A DNA stretch of 64,000 nt, taken from NCBI GenBank assembly GCA_016946835.1, contig JACVTC010000141.1, forward strand, positions 297,501 through 361,500, written 5' to 3'. The DNA comes from Neocallimastix lanati (nom. inval.). Taxonomy: Eukaryota; Neocallimastigomycota; Neocallimastigomycetes; Neocallimastigales; Neocallimastigaceae. Positions 1 through 19,142 of this stretch are shown piece after piece. Below the pieces are notes generated by a model. It saw only the letters and a program-made list of their open reading frames with translations. It was not told the DNA's origin and ran no database searches. The translations under genes were made by a program, and so were the position numbers. How positions within the stretch are numbered: the stretch's first letter is position 1; each line of letters begins with the position of its first letter.

Positions 1-10210
<10,210 letters not shown>

Positions 10211-11604
10211 TTAAAATTAATATTAATCAAAACTATAGCATAAAAATGTACAATAAGTGAAGTAAGATTGAAAAAAAAAAAAAAAAAAAAAAAAAAGATT
10301 TAAAACTAGATAATTTTAATAGAAATCTATATATAAAAAAATATATTATTATTTATTATATAATTATTGATATTTGAATCTTTAAATTTATATTTAATAG
10401 AAACAATTATAATAACTACTTATTTAAAAATATAATTTTTTTCTTTGGTTAAAATATATATATATCTTTTTTTTTTTTATTGTTTTTAAATTCAGATTTA
10501 TTTTTAATTTAAAATATTTTAAACTTTTTTAATAATAAAATTTTTAATAATAATAAAAAATTTTTTTAATTAAAAATTCATTTAATTATGTTATTAATAA
10601 AATCAAAGTTTAAAAATATTATAGTATATTTATCACATAAAAAATTTTTTTATTAAATAATATCTTAAAATTGAAAGTTTAATAATATTTTTCATAATAA
10701 TAAATTATAAATAATTTTTTAATAATTATATAAATTTATTGAAATCAAATACAGTGAAAATATGACTTAAAAAAAATTTTTTCTCAAAAATTATTCATTT
10801 ATTAATAAGTCATATTTTCATTAATGTAACTCATAGAAAAAAAAATATTTATAATTTATATATAATTATTTATAATATTATTTATATATTTATCTTTTCT
10901 TTTTTATATCCTTTTTCCAAAGTTCACTTCAGTTTATTATTTTAAGTTATTTATCTATTTTATTTTAATATAAATTACTAAAAAGTTTTTAATATATATT
11001 TAATAAATTTTTAATGTAATTTGATTTAAAATAATATAATATAATTTAACGTAGAAATAATTTAATACATTTTAATACATTTTAATACATTTTGTATTTA
11101 TTTTTATAATAAATAATTTCTAGTATCAAAACTAAATACAAAATTAAAACACATTTCAACTAAATATATATTAACGATACTAAAATGACAACCTTTGTAA
11201 ATCAAATTTTCATTATAAATGAAAACTATCAAATTTTGAACTAAAAAAAATTAATTTTATTATTAATTTTTATATTTATTTCTGTACGATTTTTTTTTTT
11301 TTTTTAGAAGTTCCGACCTTTTATCCATCAATATATAATAAAAATAATTAAATTAGTTAACCATTATTAATAATATTACATGAATTGTTTACTTTTTTTT
11401 TTAAATTAAATAAAAAAATTTATATTGCTTTTAAAAAGTAATAAAATGACATTTATTATTATTATTTAAATTATAATTATTATTACTATTATTTTCTTTA
11501 GTATTTATATATCCTTTGAAATGTATAATGAATTATTAATAAAAAATAAAAAAAAAAAAACTTTTAAATAAGATTTAGTAATTTCATTTTTCATTTCTTT
11601 TATT
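10211..11604. other. Intergenic: CFAP44 upstream region and TFB5 downstream region
   Basis: Almost pure A/T. It holds a poly(A) run at about 10269-10297, a perfect 15-bp inverted repeat (10755-10769 with 10806-10820) and three tandem copies of AATACATTTT near 11065-11092. I found no exon by reading both strands. Confidence 0.6.
10755..10820. repeat. Perfect 15-bp inverted repeat (hairpin) about 550 bp upstream of CFAP44
   Basis: TGAAAATATGACTTA at 10755-10769 is the exact reverse complement of 10806-10820. The 36-nt loop contains an A8/T6 run. No flanking duplication is obvious; the role is unknown. Confidence 0.7.
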
Positions 11605-11957
11605 CTATTCTTCCAAAATTTTATATGTATTATCTTCCATAATTTTGTCTAATTCATTTCTAATTTTTTCAACAGCTCTATAATTAATAAATACATGTGT
11701 TTCATCAAGATCTTCTATTATAAAATGATCTTCCTCATCCAATTCCTTCAAAACGGATTTAACTGTTGGATCTGAACTAATTCATTATATGATATATATA
11801 CAAATATTATATTATGATATGATTATTATAGTTTATTATAAATTCAAAATTAACCATATTTTTATTTAATTACTTATTTTACATTTATAATAAGTATTTT
11901 ATTTTATTCTACTAATTCTTACACTTCAATTAATGCACCTTTCTGAGCTTTGACCAT
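11605..11957 (-). CDS. TFB5: Tfb5/GTF2H5 (TTDA), TFIIH core subunit, two exons
   Basis: Smallest subunit of general transcription/repair factor TFIIH; it binds and stabilises the p52/Tfb2 subunit in promoter opening and nucleotide-excision repair. Exon 1 is 11923-11957 (MVKAQKGALIE plus two bases), donor GTAAGA. Exon 2 is 11605-11776 and ends at TAG. The spliced product is 68 residues, the normal family size of about 70. Family hallmarks visible are the N-terminal KGALIE, then LDEEDHFIIEDLDETHVFI (the conserved 'F-I-x-D-[LI]-D-[DE]-T-H-[VL]-[FL]-[IV]' core), and a C-terminal amphipathic helix ending KIMEDN. Both exons are short and lie in A/T-rich DNA, so the gene is easy to miss. It sits between CFAP44 and a retrotransposon, transcribed with CFAP44's orientation but independently. 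Confidence 0.93.
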
Positions 11958-12053
11958 TTTATAATATAAAAATTTAATAATTATAAAGTAAAAATATATT
12001 TTTAAAAAAAAAATTATATATTTATAACACACGTGATTAACTAAATGATATAG

Positions 12054-12058
12054 CGAAT
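12054..12058. repeat. Target-site duplication CGAAT, left copy
   Basis: CGAAT here and at 19142-19146 flank the Ty3 element. Two bases (AA) lie between this copy and the TG-initial LTR end, so the match is good but not textbook. Confidence 0.6.
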
Positions 12059-12060
12059 AA

Positions 12061-12559
12061 TGTGATATTCTTTATGTTGTAGCTGGTTTAATAAGTGTAT
12101 TTGAGTTATTAATAATTTTTATTAATATTTATTTAATTACAATATTATTTCTACTAAAGAAAAACAAAAACAAGAATAAGAGTTAATATTAATTATACTG
12201 TAAAGTATTAATAATATATAATTATTATAAATAAATATATATATATATATATATAAACATAATATATATATAAATAAATAATATTTTAATATGAATAATA
12301 TATAAATAATATAAATTATTATATTAATTATATATACTTTAATAATTATAAACTTTAATAATTTAAAATAAGAAGTATAATTTAATATTTAAGAAATATA
12401 TATAAGGAATATAAATAATATATACAAAATATAAATAATATAAAATATAAAATATATAATAATATAAATTATTATAAATAATAAGATATAAATTTAATAT
12501 CTGAATATACAAATATACAAATATACAAATATGTTGCTACACATATTTGTTTTATATCA
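12061..12559 (-). repeat. 3' LTR of the Ty3 element
   Basis: On the minus strand it runs TGATATAAAAC...AGAATATCACA (TG...CA). It matches 18648-19141 almost base for base; differences are mostly AT-repeat length changes. Confidence 0.92.
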
Positions 12560-12774
12560 GAAACTTCCCTGCTAGAATTGAACTTAATTTCGCAAGAAAT
12601 TAGTGAAATTAAATTTATAATAATTTAGATTAAAAATTTTTATATTAATTTATATTAAATTTAATAATAAAAAAAATGAAATTTTTGAAAATTTTTATAA
12701 TAAAATTTTAATAATAAAAAAAATTTTTTTTTATATAAAGAAATTAAAGATTTTTGAAATTTCAATTTGAAATT
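12560..12774 (-). other. Retrotransposon 3' untranslated region with polypurine tract
   Basis: Lies between the pol stop and the 3' LTR. The minus strand ends AGCAGGGAAGTTTC directly before the LTR, the only purine-rich candidate for plus-strand priming. The rest is A/T-rich. Confidence 0.6.
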
Positions 12775-15700
12775 TCATTCATTAAAAGGTAATATATTTT
12801 TAATATGGACGTTTCTTTCCAATTTTGTACCGTCCATGGCATCCTGTAATTGAACTGTATTCCAAGATATGTCCTTAATTATATATGGGCCAAGGAAATA
12901 CGGTTCAAGTTTAGTTCGTTGGTGATTTCTTATTTTTACTAAATCACCAATTTTAAAATTTTTCTTATTTTCCATACTTTGTTGAGCTTGTCTTCGAGTT
13001 TTCCAATAATGGATTGTTCCAAGCATTTTTTTTGCTGCTTTTTCAACCCATTTAGCATGCTCAACGAACCTTTCCATTAATATTTCGTCCATAGTTCTAC
13101 TATTATCTTCCAAAATTGAATTTCTTAAATTTATATCTATAGGTAGTAATTCCTTACGTCCATATAAAAGTTCAAAACTTGAATAACCCGTTACAGCAGA
13201 TTTACTGGTTCTTAAAGCCCATAAAGCCAGCGGTAACAAAATATCCCAATGTTTGTTATCATTCGAGAAATTTCTTAATTTCTTTCCTATTTCTCTATTT
13301 CTGTTTTCCACTAATCCATTTGATTCTGGATGATATGTACTAACAAAGTGAACGTACACATCATATAGATCTAAAAATATTTTAGTATAATCAGCAGTAA
13401 ACTGTACACCATTATCTGTAATAATTAGTTCTGGTATACCATGTCTACTAAAAACTTCTACTAAGAAATTTGTTACGTCCTGTGAAGTAGTAGTACGAAG
13501 TGGTTTAGCTTCTACCCACTTTGTAAAATAATCTACGCAAACAATAATATATTTATTACCTTGTTGTGTTTCTTTTAGGGGTCCAATAATATCTAAACCA
13601 ACTCTAACAAAAGGAGCTTCTACAGGTGTTCCATATTTTTCTGTTGGTTTCGGCAATGGCTCAGAACGATTTAGTTGACATATTTTGCATAGCGAAATAT
13701 ATTTTTTTACATCTATTATTAAATTTTTCCAGTAATACTTTTCTTTTATTCTTTCGTAAGTTTTCTGAATACCTTCATGACCCACTCTATGTTCTTTAGT
13801 AATAATTTTAATTTTTTCATAGGGATCATCAATAATTTTTCTTAATTTCTTATCATCTCTAAAATATAATTTATTATCAATTTCAACTATTTTTTCGGTT
13901 AAAAATTTATACATAAATTCAGAAATGAATTTTTCGTTCTCCTCCTGGGTGAGAATGGAGCTATCAATAGGTGAATTATTAACAATGGATGAATCAATGG
14001 AACTATTAGAATTGTTAACAGAAGTGAACAGAATATCCCTATTAAGAAGAGAATTAGAACTAATACAAACATTAGTAATAGAGAAGTCTTTACGAACAAC
14101 TCTAGACAATGCATCAGCAATCAAATTAGCTTTACCAGGTTGATAAACAATATCAACTTGAAGTTTACTAAATTTATCACACCAACGTTGATGTTTAAGA
14201 GTATTCGGCTCACAACTTTTAATAATAGAAACTAAAGGTTTGTGATCAGTATATAGAATTGTTTTGAATGGATTACCTAAAATATAATGTTCGAATTGGA
14301 CTAAGCAATAATAAGCAGCGGTGCCTTCAAGTTCAGTTGTAGTATAATTTTTCTCAGATTTTTTTAAACTTCTACTAACAAAATAAATTGGGTGTTCAAT
14401 ATTATCATCATAAAGTTGTAAAAGAACACCACCAATACCATAACCACAAGCATCGGAACGAATAATAAATGGAATATCAAATTTAGGGTAACAGAGGATA
14501 GGGGCACTGATTAAACAATTCTTTAATAATTGAAAGCTATTGTTTTGAGAATCAGTCCAAACAAATGGAGTATTCTTCCTTAACAAAGAACAAAGAGGTG
14601 CAGATTTAGCAGAGTAATTGTCAATGAAATTTCTATAATAACCAGTCATGCCTAGAAAAGAACGAAGTTCGGATACATTAGTAGGAGGTGTCATATTCAT
14701 AATGGAAAGCGTTTTCTTATCTAGAGGAAGTAAACCATCAGTAGTAACTTTATGACCTAAAGCTTCAATTTCTGTTTGACAGAAATGACATTTTTCTATG
14801 TTTAATTTTAAATTATATTTTCTTAAAATATTAAAAACTTTGGAAAGATGAATTAGATGATTTTCAAAACTATCGGAATAAATAATAATATCATCTAAGT
14901 ATATTTGAACGCAATCATTAATTAAATCAAAGAAGATTCTATTCATTTCACGCTGGAAGGTAGCAGGCGCGTTAGTTAAACCAAAGGGCATAACTTTAAA
15001 ATAGTAATTACCAAATTTTGTTGTAAAAGAAGTCTTTTCCATATCTTCAGCCCACATAGGAATTTGATGGTAACCACTAAATAAATCAATAGAAGAAAAT
15101 ATTTTTGCATCTTTCAAAGCATCAAAGATTTCACGAATTTTTGGGAGTGCATAGGCATCTTTAATAGTAATATCATTCAACTTCCTAAAATCAACACAAA
15201 GGCGCCATTTACCATTTTTCTTTAAAACTAAAACAACAGGAGAAGCCCATGGAGAATGAGAAGGTTCAATTAACTTTTTCTCCAATAATTTACGAAGTTC
15301 TTCCTTTAAAGCATTAGATTGAACCTGAGAAATTTTATACGCCTTTTGTTTAATTGGCATAGAGTTTTCTTCTAAAATAATATGATGAGGAAATAATTTA
15401 GAAGGTTCCAAATCATCAGAAGAAATGGCAATAATATCATCAAATTTTTTTAATAATCTACAAAATTTTTTATAATCTTTTTTATTTTTAAATTTTAATT
15501 GATTAATAATAGAATTAATTACATCGTCTTTTTCTTTAGCACTAATATTAGAATTAGGTTCATTAGCATCAACAAATAAAGTAGCCTCAACAATATCAAT
15601 TTTTGGTTCAGGAGAAACACATAATAAAGACTGAGAACGGAAGGTATTTATATCTTCTATATTACTAATAGGTACTAATTTATCGTCCATATTCATATAT

Positions 15701-15882
15701 GCAAGAACTTTATGAATTGTGTCAATAAGAATCCTGTTATCAGATTGTGTTTTAAGAGAAATAATTGCATCATAAAAAGGATCGTCTTTATCGGAAATTT
15801 TAAAATCAGTAATAAATTCAACAGAACCAAGTTTAACAGCTAAGCGAACAATATCATAAACACGACTTATATCATCAACCAT
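12775..15882 (-). CDS. Ty3/gypsy Pol: reverse transcriptase, RNase H, integrase
   Basis: Open frame of 1035 residues from the first ATG, but the frame is open upstream through the protease segment to about 16023, so this is part of a longer Pol polyprotein. RT spans about residues 165-350, with WRLCVDFRKLN and the catalytic YLDDI near 328. RNase H follows (IIRSDACGYGIGG near 472, then TTTELEG and YTDHKPL). Integrase has an HHCC zinc domain (HRVGHEG ... CKICQ, about 695-740) and the DDE core: D in GLDIIGPL (about 763), D in IITDNGVQF (about 822), E in GLVENRNRE (about 858). The C-terminus has a GPY/F-type module (YFLGPYIIKD, about 996) and no obvious chromodomain. All catalytic residues of RT and integrase are present and there are no internal stops, so it may be active. 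Confidence 0.95.
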   Translation of the reverse strand: MVDDISRVYDIVRLAVKLGSVEFITDFKISDKDDPFYDAIISLKTQSDNRILIDTIHKVLAYMNMDDKLVPISNIEDINTFRSQSLLCVSPEPKIDIVEATLFVDANEPNSNISAKEKDDVINSIINQLKFKNKKDYKKFCRLLKKFDDIIAISSDDLEPSKLFPHHIILEENSMPIKQKAYKISQVQSNALKEELRKLLEKKLIEPSHSPWASPVVLVLKKNGKWRLCVDFRKLNDITIKDAYALPKIREIFDALKDAKIFSSIDLFSGYHQIPMWAEDMEKTSFTTKFGNYYFKVMPFGLTNAPATFQREMNRIFFDLINDCVQIYLDDIIIYSDSFENHLIHLSKVFNILRKYNLKLNIEKCHFCQTEIEALGHKVTTDGLLPLDKKTLSIMNMTPPTNVSELRSFLGMTGYYRNFIDNYSAKSAPLCSLLRKNTPFVWTDSQNNSFQLLKNCLISAPILCYPKFDIPFIIRSDACGYGIGGVLLQLYDDNIEHPIYFVSRSLKKSEKNYTTTELEGTAAYYCLVQFEHYILGNPFKTILYTDHKPLVSIIKSCEPNTLKHQRWCDKFSKLQVDIVYQPGKANLIADALSRVVRKDFSITNVCISSNSLLNRDILFTSVNNSNSSIDSSIVNNSPIDSSILTQEENEKFISEFMYKFLTEKIVEIDNKLYFRDDKKLRKIIDDPYEKIKIITKEHRVGHEGIQKTYERIKEKYYWKNLIIDVKKYISLCKICQLNRSEPLPKPTEKYGTPVEAPFVRVGLDIIGPLKETQQGNKYIIVCVDYFTKWVEAKPLRTTTSQDVTNFLVEVFSRHGIPELIITDNGVQFTADYTKIFLDLYDVYVHFVSTYHPESNGLVENRNREIGKKLRNFSNDNKHWDILLPLALWALRTSKSAVTGYSSFELLYGRKELLPIDINLRNSILEDNSRTMDEILMERFVEHAKWVEKAAKKMLGTIHYWKTRRQAQQSMENKKNFKIGDLVKIRNHQRTKLEPYFLGPYIIKDISWNTVQLQDAMDGTKLERNVHIKNILPFNE

Positions 15883-17145
15883 CGCTTGTCTAATTGTACT
15901 TTTGTCATGGCCAATAATTTTATAATTTTTAACAAATTTATTTAAAAATTTACGTGATATTAAATTTGCATTACTACACTCGTCTATAAAAATTGAAGCA
16001 GGATAGCCATTAATATAACATCATGTTCGTGTACAATATTATTATTATTATTTAAATTATTAGCTATTTTACTATTATAATTAATATCACTATAATTTTC
16101 ATTGTTACTACTATTGGTACTATTATTATCGTTATTATTATAGTTATTATCTATATTAGAATTAGTAGCATTAATAATATTTTCATTATTTTGCTTTGAA
16201 TTCTTAATACCTTTAATTAATTCATCTTTAGAAATTTTTGAAATGTTAAGGAGTTGTCCAATTGTAATATTTGCTGGAATATTTAATAAATCTTCGCAAA
16301 TATTATATTGCTCGCGGTTTCTCATCATCTGTATGGTAGGTTTTTGTTTCTTTTCTTTTTCCGTTAAATTTTTATTCTTCATTTTGTCCATATTATTAAC
16401 ATTATTAACTGTCTTCATATTATTAATTTTATTACTTGAATCATTATCATTAATTTTATTCTTAATTCTTTCTCTTTGCTGTGCGTTATTATGAACTTCA
16501 TTTTTTTCATTTTTATTTTCATTATTATTATCAATTTTAATATTATTGTTAAGGACTTTTTTATTTATTCTTCTCGTAGGTTTAATAATTCGTTTGTTAT
16601 TTATAATATTATCAGTGGAATTATTATTTTGGATAGGATTACTAATATTATTTATATTATCAAATATTTTACTTTGAGGAATAGTTTGTGAATTATTAAT
16701 GGAAGTTTTGTCATAATTATTCGTTATATTGCGTAACTTCTTATTAGCGTTTGTTAATATATTATTATATTTTTCATCTCTTTCTCTTTTTGCAGCAGCT
16801 ATAATTTCTTCCAAATTGTTATGATTGTCGTAAGAAGATACTACAACATTGACGTCATTATAATCATTATTTTTATCATTTTCAAAATAGAATTGTTCAT
16901 TATTATTTATATTATCATAATCATTATTATAATCATTATTATAATCATTATTATCATAATGGTTAAAATTATCATTATCATAATCTTCATTATAATTATT
17001 ATCATAAATATTATTGTAGTTATTATTATAATTGTTATGGTTATTACTATAATCATTATTGAGACAAACAGTAGCAATATTGTTTTCACCATAATCATTA
17101 TAGTTGGCATTTTGATTATTGGAAGTTAGCCTTCTTCCGTAATCT
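15883..17145 (-). CDS. Retrotransposon Gag-Pol linker, pre-protease region and aspartic protease, split by a frame change
   Basis: After the gag stop, the -1 frame is open from 17146 to 15984 without a stop: an Asn/Tyr/Asp-rich linker (to about 16815), a KR/N-rich stretch, then YNICEDLLNIPANITIGQLL (about 16237-16296), a segment that typically precedes the protease in fungal Ty3 pol. The frame then stops at 15984. The protease continues in a further -1 frame as INGYPASIFIDECSNANLIS (about 15960-16020) and runs into the 12775-15882 frame. In-frame coding requires a second frame change near 16010-16023. The usual D-S/T-G is D-E-C here, although the catalytic Asp is kept. Confidence 0.75.
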
Positions 17146-18103
17146 AGTTTTTTGTATTTTGATTATTGTTTTGTTGGTATCTAAGTTGTGGGCAATACCT
17201 AATAATATGGCCAGGCTCATGGCACCAATAACATACTTTTATATGTAGGTTCTCTAAACCCCTAGTAATATCATCAACACTATTTAAACCATTATTATTG
17301 TTAGGAGTATTATTAATATTTCTTGGAACCTTTGTATTATTCATTCTATTTAATGTATTATTATTAATATTATTATAGTTGTTATAATTATTGTTAAAAT
17401 TATTACTCCTCTGTAATTCATTATTTAAATTCCTATTTTTATTTTGTAAATTGGTATTTAAGAATGAGTTATAATTATTATTTAATTGATTAAAGTTTTG
17501 GTTGGATCTATATCTACTAATAAAAGGATAATTATTTTGGATATTATTATTGTTAAATTTTCTACCCTTTTGTACTGAGCGACTTCCAAGTTTTATTCTT
17601 TCTACTTTTTCTGCAATTTTACAAGCAGCCTCAATAGTCTTGGCTTCTTCATAGGCTACCTTTTCATAAATATCAGTTCGACTACGTATAGAATTCTCGT
17701 AATCGTAGACTGATAATTTTGCTTTATTATCTGTAGAGAGCTGGCAGTAGTAATCCAAGTACCTATCGTTAAATTCCCTGACACTTTCATTTGGCATAAT
17801 TAGTAAAGTTTTTAATTCCCTAAATCTTTCATCTTCGTTTAGATGATACCTTTCCAGGAGGATATCTCTACACTCTTCTAAATTTAAAATTCTGTTTGCT
17901 TCTACGAATTTATCGCTCACAATTTGGGTGGCTTCTTCTACAGTTCCTGCCAAAATGAACTGAAATTTTTCTTCGTCATCAGTAACCTTTTCCATCTTTA
18001 ACCAATTTTTCATAAGAATGTACCAAGCTTTTACATTCTTATTATTTCCACCTATAATTGGGAGTGGAATTTTTCTTCCTTCACGGTTGGAGCTCATCTT
18101 CAT
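17144..18103 (-). CDS. Ty3/gypsy Gag (capsid plus zinc knuckle)
   Basis: Gag of 319 residues. The N-terminal half is a helical retrotransposon-gag domain (WYILMKNWLKMEKVTDDEE..., AYEEAKTIEAACKIAEKVER), followed by an Asn-rich spacer and a CCHC zinc knuckle CYWCHEPGHIIRYC near residue 295. It ends in a TAG that directly follows the heptamer A-AAA-AAC, the canonical -1 slippery sequence. That is a plausible way to make Gag-Pol. Confidence 0.93.
   Translation of the reverse strand: MKMSSNREGRKIPLPIIGGNNKNVKAWYILMKNWLKMEKVTDDEEKFQFILAGTVEEATQIVSDKFVEANRILNLEECRDILLERYHLNEDERFRELKTLLIMPNESVREFNDRYLDYYCQLSTDNKAKLSVYDYENSIRSRTDIYEKVAYEEAKTIEAACKIAEKVERIKLGSRSVQKGRKFNNNNIQNNYPFISRYRSNQNFNQLNNNYNSFLNTNLQNKNRNLNNELQRSNNFNNNYNNYNNINNNTLNRMNNTKVPRNINNTPNNNNGLNSVDDITRGLENLHIKVCYWCHEPGHIIRYCPQLRYQQNNNQNTKN
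17145..17153 (-). promoter_or_regulatory. Candidate -1 ribosomal frameshift site A-AAA-AAC followed by TAG
   Basis: On the minus strand the gag frame reads ACA AAA AAC TAG. The seven bases A-AAA-AAC fit X-XXY-YYZ exactly, and shifting back one base opens the downstream linker/pol frame (LDYGRRLTSNN...). No pseudoknot could be assessed by eye. Confidence 0.7.
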
Positions 18104-18150
18104 ATTTTATTAAATGAATATATTGTATGTGTATATGTATTTTTTTTTTA

Positions 18151-18184
<34 letters not shown>

Positions 18185-18647
18185 ATTATTATTATTTTTA
18201 TTATTATTATTCAATTTTAAAGTTAATGATTAACAACTATCTACTAAGATATACTAAGATAAATTATTTCCTAACCCTAAAGTTATATTATTATTAATTA
18301 ATAATTATTTCCTAATTAGTAAAAATTTTATTTACACTAAATTTTGCATTAAACAAAAATTAATTATTAAATTTTAAATATGAAATTTATTGATAATATT
18401 GTAGTATATGAATATAGGTTAATCGTTTTTATTCTGGTTCGATTTCCCAGTCTCCTACTTCATATTTTTCTACAATAACTCTAACACTAACACTAAATTT
18501 AATTAAATTGTTGAGAAACGACGTCTTTAACCTCTAAACGCAATTTCTCCGAAATCTAACTAAATAATAAATATTAATTACAATTAATAACTATACACTA
18601 ATAAGCCTATTTTTAACTACAACCTCACACTTCGTACCAATTTTTAA
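18104..18647 (-). other. Retrotransposon leader with primer-binding site
   Basis: Lies between the 5' LTR and gag. On the minus strand TTAAAAATTGGTACGAAG follows the LTR; TGGTACGAAGTGTGAGG is a candidate tRNA primer-binding site. It also holds an ATT/TAA microsatellite at about 18151-18215. No coding frame is seen. Confidence 0.6.
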
Positions 18648-19141
18648 TGTGATATTCTTTATGTTGTAGCTGGTTTAATATGTGTATTTGAGTTATTAAT
18701 AATTTTTATTAATATTTATTTTATAATTACAATATTATTTCTACTAAAGAAAAACAAAAACAAGAATAAGAGTTAATATTAATTATACTGTAAAGTATTA
18801 ATAATATATAATTATTATAAATAAATATATATATATAAACATAATATATATATAAATAAATAATATTTTAATATGAATAATATATAAATAATATAAACTA
18901 TTATATTAATTATATATACTTTAATAATTATAAACTTTAATAATTTAAAATAAGAAGTATAATTTAATATTTAAGAAATATATATAAGGAATATAAATAA
19001 TATATACAAAATATAAATAATATAAAATATATAATATATAATAATATAAATTATTATAAATAATAAGATATAAATTTAATATCTGAATATACAAATATTC
19101 AAATATACAAATATGTTGCTACACATATTTGTTTTATATCA
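18648..19141 (-). repeat. 5' LTR of the Ty3 element
   Basis: On the minus strand it runs TGATATAAAAC...AATATCACA and pairs with 12061-12559. The right flank CGAAT (19142-19146) matches the left flank at 12054-12058. Confidence 0.92.
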
Positions 19142-19142
19142 C

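Larger units (their letters stand above)
12059..19141 (-). mobile_element. Ty3/gypsy LTR retrotransposon, near-intact, minus orientation
   Basis: The order on the minus strand is 5' LTR (18648-19141), leader, gag (17144-18103), Asn-rich linker and pre-protease region, protease, RT-RNase H-integrase (12775-15882), and 3' LTR (12061-12559). RT before integrase marks Ty3/gypsy rather than copia. By eye the LTRs differ by only a handful of substitutions plus small indels, implying recent insertion. A putative primer-binding site, TGGTACGAAGTGTGAGG, starts a few bases inside the 5' LTR. The 3' LTR is preceded by the short purine tract AGCAGGGAAG. The element landed at the very tip of a MULE (see 19143). 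Confidence 0.95.

Noticed and set aside
13925-14143. Plus-strand frame opposite the retrotransposon pol gene
   Set aside because: Antisense shadow of a strongly supported coding region.
18435-18450. tRNA B-box-like GGTTCGATTTCC
   Set aside because: No cloverleaf can be drawn around it and it lies in the retrotransposon leader.
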